Positions 5,009 to 9,364 of a stretch of 9,364 nucleotides of DNA are shown in pieces. Where the stretch lies: positions 1 through 9,364 of the forward strand of contig CAMIFA010000180.1 of assembly GCA_946221495.1 (NCBI GenBank). The letters run 5' to 3'. A program made the position numbers and the translations under genes. Position 1 is the first letter of the stretch, and every line of letters begins with the position of its first letter. This DNA is from an uncultured cyanobacterium. Its GTDB lineage: Bacteria > Cyanobacteriota > Cyanobacteriia > Cyanobacteriales > Chroococcidiopsidaceae. The notes under the pieces were generated by a model that worked only from the letters and a program-made list of their open reading frames with translations, was not told the origin of the DNA and did not search any database.

Positions 5009-7779
5009 CTATTTCCAGTAATTGCACCACGTACCAGAATCACGGTGCTTTCTACACGCATTGCGATCGCTGCCGGAATATTACCTTTAATTGTCTGCTG
5101 GAGTAATCCTTCCCTACTTGCTCCCAAGACAACAACATCGATATCATTTGTTGCTACTAAATCAACCACACCTTCACAAACAGAACTTGCTTTAATTCCA
5201 GTAGCAGTGACTGGACTAGAAAAGTTACGGCGACGCAGTAAATAACGAGTAGCTTGAGTCAAAACTGTACTATCAGTGGTTGTGTCACGCTGGAAAATTT
5301 GGCAAAGACTAACGGATGGGGAATTACCGATAGTTACTAAAGCTGGTAAAAGTTGAATCGCCGCTTGGGAATTAGGACCACCTGCTATTGGCACTAACCA
5401 GCGATTGAATTGGGGATTATGGGGAACAGGGGAAGCTGGAGAAGCTGGTAGAGATAAGGATTTAAATATTTTTGCTTTGATCTTTTGCTTCTTGTCCCCT
5501 TGTCCCCTTGTCCCCTTGTCCCCTTGTCCCCTTGTCCCCTCGTCCTCCTGTCTCCTGTCTCCCACCCCCTCACCTAGTTTTACCAAAACAACATCACAAG
5601 TTGCCTGCCGAATAATAGTGTCTAAAATACTGCCAAAAATCCGATTAGGTGTAATTGTTTCACCTTTCCAGCCCATTAAAATTAGATCAATGTGTTGTTC
5701 GTTGATCGTCTCTAAAATTGCTTGCGCCGGATCATGAGCAACTCGAATTTGTGTATGGACGGGAATATGCCAATTCCGACCTAAAATTTCAGCTTGACGT
5801 AACAAACGACGGCTTTTTACCGTCTTTACATGAGTTTCAGTTGGGGAAGTGTGACGCGGCACAGAAATTACTTGCAGGCACTCTAATTCATAGTGGCGAT
5901 CGCGGGCAATAGCAGCTGCGAACTGTAACAGCAATGGCGCTGTTTGGGGATTAGCCAACGGCACGAGCAACCGTCCTTGTCCGATGCTTGGCGATCGCGT
6001 TTGATACACTACATACGAAGGCTCAGGACGAGGTCCGATCTGAGCCGTTTTACAATTTAGTTTGTCTGCTTCGGCGCGAATAATGTCTGCACGGGTGATA
6101 ATGCCGATTAGCTGCCGACGCTCAATTACTGGCAAGCGACTTAGTTGATAGCGATCAAGCAAATAAAGCACATCGCTCAAGCTAGCTGTAGGAGAAACAG
6201 TCACAGGTTGGGGAGTCATGATTTCGCTGATCTGAGTATCGCCACTCAGGTTGCGTACGCCCTTAGCGTCGGCGTAGCCATCGCGGATCTTAGCTAGATC
6301 AGTCTGAGTGATAATGCCGACTAGCTTGCCGCTTTCTACTACTGGAAACCCGCGATGGTGAGACTGAGAAAACGCTTGTATTGCTTCATCCAAAGTCATT
6401 TGCGCCCCCAGAGTTTCAACTCGTCGCTGCATCACGTCCCTTGCTGTCAAATCAGTTAACAGTTTATTCGGGGCAGCCTCTGGTTCTAAATAAATACCTT
6501 TTAATAGTAAAATCCGGTTATAAAGCGACCCAGGTACAATACTTTCACCAATTAGATATGCTGTTACGGAGCCAATCATTAACGGCAATACCAAATTGAA
6601 GTCCGTGGTCATTTCAAACACAATCACGATCGCTGTGATTGGGACTTTAGAAACGACGCTAAAAAACGCCCCCATTCCTGTTAGAGCGTATGTAGTCGGG
6701 GAACCGATGCCCGTTAAATTATGTTCACCTATGCCGACTAAGTAACCAAGAGCGGAACCTAAAATTAGACTAGGTGCAAATAAGCCTCCTGGCGCTCCAG
6801 AACCAAAAGCAGTTAAAGTCAGCATAAACTGAGCAATAAAAGCGATCGCTGCTACATACCAGCTAGCATCACCAGTAATTAAAAACTCTCGTAAGCCTGT
6901 ATTATCCCGAAAGGCAGCAGGTAGCAGTGCCATGACTACCCCAGAACTGAACCCAGCCAACCCGATCCGCAGCGCTAAACTAAGTCTCAGTTGGCGATAG
7001 AATTTCAGACTAGCAATAATGCCTTCATTAAATAAGGAACCCAGCAACCCTGCTAAAATCCCCAATATTAGAAAGAAGGGCAGTTCGGCAACCGAGAAAG
7101 TGGTAGAGTAGGCAGTTAATTCCAGGTTGAGTCGCAGGCTATGACCACCTAACACCCGTGAGACAACTGCACCAATAAAAGATGCAATGATCGCCGTACC
7201 CAGTGTTAGTCCAGATAAATCTTGCAGCAGCTCTTCAACGACAAATAAAACTCCCGTAATTGGGGCATTAAAAGCAGCAGCTAACCCTGCACCTGCACCA
7301 GCAGCAATCATCTGTCGCCGATGATCAGGAGAAGTGGGAAACCAGCGACTTATCCCAGCCGCGACAGCAGCTCCTATGTGAACTGTTGGTCCTTGTCGCC
7401 CTAAAGTTAGCCCCGAACCCAAGGCGAAAATCGTAGTAATTAACTTGATGCTAGCAACGCGCCAGGAAAGTTTAATCGGTACGTTGGCAAGGTTAGCCTT
7501 GACTTGAGGAATACCGCTACCAACTGCTTCCGGCGCTAATTGCTCAATTAATAAGCCAGAGAGAAATCCGAAAGAGAATCCGACTGCTGGCAGCACAAGC
7601 CAAGGTGTGAATAATTGAGAAGCATGAATTCGCCATGCTCCCAACCAACCAGAGCTAACTTTCAGCAGAACCGCAGATAGTGCCGCAACTAAACCAATTA
7701 AGATAGCATATGCGATCGCGCTGGCACGACCAGGACGCAGCCATTGGTGAAAGCGCTGAGGCAAAGCAGAAGGCAACAT
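5005..7779 (-). CDS. CLC-type chloride channel/transporter with CBS pair and two USP domains
   Basis: This 924-residue membrane protein has three parts. Residues 20-430 are a CLC pore with the anion-binding motifs GSGIP (87-91), GRQGP (127-131), GGLFAP (331-336) and the pore Tyr in SLYNRI (420). The gating Glu of GREGP is Gln here (129), while the inner EE pair (182-183) used for proton entry in CLC antiporters is kept. Residues 445-570 are two CBS domains (GIITQTDL, GIITRADI) that likely sense nucleotides. Residues 602-735 are a USP domain with a complete ATP-type GX2GX9GS motif (GWKG..FGS), and 791-919 are a second, more degenerate USP domain. It probably moves chloride across the plasma or thylakoid membrane, tuned by nucleotides. 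DNA repeats are read in frame between the CBS domains and between the USP domains. I place the start at the ATG, which precedes a typical N-terminus (MLPSALPQRF); a TTG 45 bases upstream in frame is possible. It lies 192 bp after the WD40 gene on the same strand and may share its transcript. Confidence 0.93.
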   Translation of the reverse strand: MLPSALPQRFHQWLRPGRASAIAYAILIGLVAALSAVLLKVSSGWLGAWRIHASQLFTPWLVLPAVGFSFGFLSGLLIEQLAPEAVGSGIPQVKANLANVPIKLSWRVASIKLITTIFALGSGLTLGRQGPTVHIGAAVAAGISRWFPTSPDHRRQMIAAGAGAGLAAAFNAPITGVLFVVEELLQDLSGLTLGTAIIASFIGAVVSRVLGGHSLRLNLELTAYSTTFSVAELPFFLILGILAGLLGSLFNEGIIASLKFYRQLRLSLALRIGLAGFSSGVVMALLPAAFRDNTGLREFLITGDASWYVAAIAFIAQFMLTLTAFGSGAPGGLFAPSLILGSALGYLVGIGEHNLTGIGSPTTYALTGMGAFFSVVSKVPITAIVIVFEMTTDFNLVLPLMIGSVTAYLIGESIVPGSLYNRILLLKGIYLEPEAAPNKLLTDLTARDVMQRRVETLGAQMTLDEAIQAFSQSHHRGFPVVESGKLVGIITQTDLAKIRDGYADAKGVRNLSGDTQISEIMTPQPVTVSPTASLSDVLYLLDRYQLSRLPVIERRQLIGIITRADIIRAEADKLNCKTAQIGPRPEPSYVVYQTRSPSIGQGRLLVPLANPQTAPLLLQFAAAIARDRHYELECLQVISVPRHTSPTETHVKTVKSRRLLRQAEILGRNWHIPVHTQIRVAHDPAQAILETINEQHIDLILMGWKGETITPNRIFGSILDTIIRQATCDVVLVKLGEGVGDRRQEDEGTRGQGDKGTRGQGDKKQKIKAKIFKSLSLPASPASPVPHNPQFNRWLVPIAGGPNSQAAIQLLPALVTIGNSPSVSLCQIFQRDTTTDSTVLTQATRYLLRRRNFSSPVTATGIKASSVCEGVVDLVATNDIDVVVLGASREGLLQQTIKGNIPAAIAMRVESTVILVRGAITGNS
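5491..5538 (-). repeat. Octamer tandem repeat inside the CLC gene (6 perfect units)
   Basis: Six perfect copies of CTTGTCCC (GGGACAAG on the coding strand) lie head to tail, followed on the + strand to about 5561 by decayed units (CTCGTCCT, CTGTCTC). Three 8-bp units make 24 bp, so the array reads as two identical octapeptides GTRGQGDK (residues 748-755 and 756-763 of the CLC protein). It fills part of the linker between the two USP domains. The same unit recurs at 7922-7961. The rest of the linker (764-790, ending with SLPASPASPVPHNPQ) is low-complexity and probably part of the same element. Confidence 0.9.
6253..6284 (-). repeat. Small GC-rich dispersed-repeat-like sequence inside the CLC gene
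   Basis: This 32-bp stretch (GCGTACGCCC..GGCGTAGCCATCGC on the + strand) contains the inverted pair TACGCC (6256-6261) and GGCGTA (6271-6276) around nine bases. It has the wording (GGCTACGCC, GCGATGG) of the small dispersed repeats scattered in many cyanobacterial genomes. It is read in frame as RDGYADAKGVR (residues 499-509), in the loop between the two CBS domains, and leaves the domains intact. Only one copy is visible in the window, so membership of a repeat family rests on remembered resemblance. Confidence 0.5.
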
Positions 7780-7921
7780 AAACTTACAATCAACTTTAGA
7801 AAGCGCTGAACTCACTAAGCACAATATCTCTAAGTTGATGCATTTCTTACTACTTTTGTGCCGCAGTTACGATTGGCATTAAGGATTAGGGATAGGGAAA
7901 AGTTAAAATCCAAATAATTAG

Positions 7922-7961
7922 CTTCTCCCCTTGTCCCCTTGTCTCCTTGTCCCCTTGTCCC
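7922..7961 (-). repeat. Octamer tandem repeat between the WD40 and CLC genes
   Basis: Five head-to-tail octamers of the CTTGTCCC type are seen: three perfect (7930-7937, 7946-7953, 7954-7961) and two with one mismatch (7922-7929, 7938-7945). The array begins ten bases after the WD40 stop codon in that gene's direction. It has the same unit and orientation as the array inside the CLC gene. Both arrays are followed on the - strand by AAGC, an A/T-rich stretch and TCCC-type runs, so they look like two copies of one element. The remaining bases of this 192-bp gap hold no gene and no convincing promoter or terminator. Confidence 0.88.
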
Positions 7962-7971
7962 CTCCATTAAC

Positions 7972-9024
7972 TTAATTTCGCCAAATCCTCGTTGTATTAT
8001 CCCCCTTGTCACTGCTGCCACTAGCAAGAATTTGTCCATCCGAGTTGAAGGCAACAGAATTAACTACACCTGAATGTCCAGAAAGTGTCCGAATCAGCTT
8101 GCCCTCACTTAAATTCCATAACTTAATAGTTTGATCATTACTGCTACTGGCAAGAGTTTTGCCACTAGAGTCGAAGGCAACGGAATTAACTAAATCTGTA
8201 TGCCCCACAAAAGTATTAGTTAATTTTCCCGTCTCTGCATCCCAAAGCTTAATTGTCTTGTCTCCACTGCCACTAGCAATTGTTCTGCCGTTAGGACTAA
8301 AGGCGATCGCTCTCACGGGACCTGAATGTGCTTGAATTGTACTTAGCAGTTTTCCAGTCTGCAAATCCCACAGCCTAATTGTCTTATCTTTACCAGCACT
8401 AGCAATTTCGCGTCCATCTGGACTTACAGCAGTACCAAAAACTCCTTCTTGATGTCCGGTAAATGTCTGAAGCAACTGCCCGGTTTTTGGGTTCCATGAC
8501 TTAATTACCCCATTCCAACCACTACTAACAAGCGTTCCATTTGCCCCAAAAATTACAGCGCGGACATTTTTTTGCTGCGGTTGAATTGTGCGAATTAGTT
8601 CGCCAGTCTGGGTATTCCATAGCTTAATTGTCTGATCTTGACCGCTACTGGCAATAGTCTGACCATCTGAGCTAAAGGCGACTGATAAAATTGGTTTAGT
8701 ATGACCCTTAAGGGTACGCAGCAGTTTTCCAGTTTGTAGATCCCACACATTCACGGTTTTGTCGCGGCTACCACTAGCTACGATTTGATCAGTAGGACTA
8801 ACAGCGATCGCCGAAATTCCCTCTGAATGACCGTTTAGTGTTTGAGTTTGGACGTTTTCCCAATTAGCCCTAGCTGCAATTTGTGCTTGTTGCCACTCAT
8901 AAACCCCATAAGCAACGCCTGACATTGCTAAAACAGCAGCAATGCCTGCTCCCAGTAGCAAGTTGGAATTTTTACGCCGCACAGGAGTAGGATCAACAGT
9001 TCTTGGATGTTCTTTTTCTAACAT
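7972..9024 (-). CDS. Membrane-anchored WD40-repeat (seven-bladed propeller) protein
   Basis: This 350-residue protein has a short basic N-terminal tail (residues 1-20, with RRK just before the membrane), one hydrophobic segment at 21-44 (signal-anchor type), and seven WD40 repeats at about 61-95, 103-137, 145-178, 186-220, 228-262, 270-304 and 312-349. Most repeats have the GH near the start and end in LW/VW/IW; repeat 3 has QQ instead of GH, repeat 4 ends KSW-like, and repeat 5 has AH. Seven repeats make one closed propeller. The positive-inside rule puts the tail in the cytosol and the propeller in the periplasm or thylakoid lumen. WD40 propellers are binding scaffolds; no ligand or enzyme domain is seen. 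The last repeat carries a short insertion (DKGDNTTRIW). The ATG has a GGAG six bases upstream. It precedes the CLC gene on the same strand, with no sign of a shared function. Confidence 0.93.
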   Translation of the reverse strand: MLEKEHPRTVDPTPVRRKNSNLLLGAGIAAVLAMSGVAYGVYEWQQAQIAARANWENVQTQTLNGHSEGISAIAVSPTDQIVASGSRDKTVNVWDLQTGKLLRTLKGHTKPILSVAFSSDGQTIASSGQDQTIKLWNTQTGELIRTIQPQQKNVRAVIFGANGTLVSSGWNGVIKSWNPKTGQLLQTFTGHQEGVFGTAVSPDGREIASAGKDKTIRLWDLQTGKLLSTIQAHSGPVRAIAFSPNGRTIASGSGDKTIKLWDAETGKLTNTFVGHTDLVNSVAFDSSGKTLASSSNDQTIKLWNLSEGKLIRTLSGHSGVVNSVAFNSDGQILASGSSDKGDNTTRIWRN

Positions 9025-9030
9025 TTAAAA

Positions 9031-9063
9031 CTCCATAATTACTATTGCTAAAGAGCTAATATA
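9031..9063 (-). promoter_or_regulatory. Leader of the WD40 gene: Shine-Dalgarno and possible -10
   Basis: On the - strand, GGAG (9034-9031) lies six bases before the ATG at 9024 and is a credible ribosome site that supports this start. TATATT (9063-9058) matches five of six bases of a -10 box and would give a leader of about 25-30 bases. No good -35 lies at the usual spacing (TTGGGC is 21 bp away). A perfect palindrome ACTATATAGT (9068-9077) overlaps the space where the promoter would be and could be an operator or just A/T-rich chance. Confidence 0.4.
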
Positions 9064-9106
9064 ATGCACTATATAGTTTTTCCTGCCCAAGAAATAGGTA
9101 TTATTC

Positions 9107-9135
9107 TTGACGGCGGCATTACTTGTCTCTAGATT
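9107..9135 (+). promoter_or_regulatory. Promoter-like sequence facing out of the window
   Basis: TTGACG (9107-9112, five of six to the -35 consensus) is followed after 17 bp by TAGATT (9130-9135, four of six to the -10). It faces right, divergent from the WD40 gene. Just downstream an ATG at 9138 opens only 21 codons before a stop inside the terminal repeat element, without a Shine-Dalgarno sequence. That short frame may be the head of a gene cut by the element, or nothing. Confidence 0.35.
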
Positions 9136-9174
9136 TTATGTTACAGATTTTTCAATTGACGAAGCGAAGATTTT

Positions 9175-9364
9175 GGCTCAAAAAGGAATTAGTAGTGAGT
9201 TAAATTTAAATTTCTTTAATTAAGTACATATACTAGGACTCGGGCAGTTGCAGCACTAGGGTAAAACCAGCACAGAGCAACGAGTACGACTATAAGTTTA
9301 CTAATCGTAATGCAAAAGAGCTGAGTATAAAAATTGTAAAACACTACTAATTCCTTTTTGAGCC
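9175..9364. mobile_element. MITE-like element with perfect 23-bp terminal inverted repeats
   Basis: The 23 bases at 9175-9197 (starting GGCTCAAAAAGGAATTAG) are repeated exactly, as reverse complement, at 9342-9364, the last base of the window. The 190-bp element has an A/T-rich interior with no frame long enough for a transposase. This is the form of a miniature inverted-repeat element moved by a transposase supplied elsewhere. The left flank reads GAAGATTTT; the right flank is beyond the window, so a target-site duplication cannot be tested. Alternatively the pair could be the long stem of a structured RNA or a terminator, but the 144-base spacing and exact ends favour a transposable element. 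With the promoter region to its left, it accounts for the final 340 bases, where no gene is seen. Confidence 0.65.

Larger units (their letters stand above)
673..8811. repeat. HIP1 octamers (GCGATCGC), at least 12 copies
   Basis: Perfect palindromes GCGATCGC were read at 673, 844, 2220, 3482, 4503, 5063, 5896, 5991, 6842, 7712, 8303 and 8804 (start positions). All lie in coding sequence. Random expectation for an 8-mer in a window this long is well below one, so this is the HIP1 over-representation typical of many cyanobacteria and the strongest taxonomic signal here. None lies in the CBS-pair gene or the ubiquitin-like gene. Confidence 0.95.

Noticed and set aside
5491..5561. Tandem array as a CRISPR
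   Set aside because: Units are 8 bp and contiguous with no spacers; no cas genes are near.
5405..5737. Open frame of 110 codons on the + strand opposite the CLC gene
   Set aside because: It exists because the octamer array is open in several frames (PCPLVPLSPCPL); there is no family signal and it is antisense to clear USP coding.
7780..7824. In-frame TTG at 7824 as start of the CLC protein, adding 15 residues
   Set aside because: It has no suitably spaced Shine-Dalgarno, and the added residues (MCLVSSALSKVDCKF) do not look like a CLC N-terminus, whereas the ATG at 7779 begins MLPSALPQRF. It remains possible but is less likely.
7830..8054. Open frame of 74 codons on the - strand overlapping the WD40 gene end
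   Set aside because: It runs out of phase through the WD40 gene into the octamer array (GTRGQGDK again) and has no protein family features.
1..9364. tRNA, rRNA or known riboswitch
   Set aside because: No cloverleaf, rRNA segment or conserved aptamer core was seen on either strand by reading.

Overview
The window comes from a phycobilisome-bearing cyanobacterium. Three things point there: the HIP1 octamer GCGATCGC occurs at least 12 times in 9.4 kb, there is a recognisable phycobilisome-degradation gene (nblB), and the intergenic and in-gene small repeats are of types common in cyanobacteria with repeat-rich genomes. The genus cannot be fixed from the sequence.

Layout. Positions 104-5008 are read on the + strand: a stand-alone CBS-pair protein, NblB (HEAT-like repeats), a 150-residue ubiquitin-like protein ending in Gly-Gly, and a 1039-residue DUF4132 protein. 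Positions 9024-5005 are read on the - strand: a membrane-anchored seven-repeat WD40 protein, then a 924-residue CLC anion transporter/channel carrying a CBS pair and two universal-stress (USP) domains. The two gene sets converge, and the stop codons of the DUF4132 and CLC genes share the four bases TTAA. The last 340 bases hold no convincing gene. They contain the WD40 promoter region and a 190-bp element with perfect 23-bp inverted ends that closes exactly at the window edge (MITE-like).

Most interesting point. The ubiquitin-like gene and the DUF4132 gene form a tight two-gene unit (3-bp gap), and the codons for the terminal Gly-Gly also form the Shine-Dalgarno sequence of the DUF4132 gene. 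The tail (..VTFLRLMPLVGG) looks like that of ThiS/MoaD/ubiquitin-type carriers, yet no E1-like activating enzyme, JAB protease or thiamin/molybdopterin gene is present. This is the best candidate for an undescribed system.

Other points: a perfect NtcA-type palindrome (GTA-N8-TAC) just before nblB; a Gln in place of the gating Glu of the CLC pore (GRQGP); and two different small DNA repeats absorbed in frame into the same CLC protein, one between its CBS domains and one between its USP domains. Apart from the ubiquitin-like/DUF4132 pair, the genes look like independent housekeeping or stress-response units rather than one pathway.
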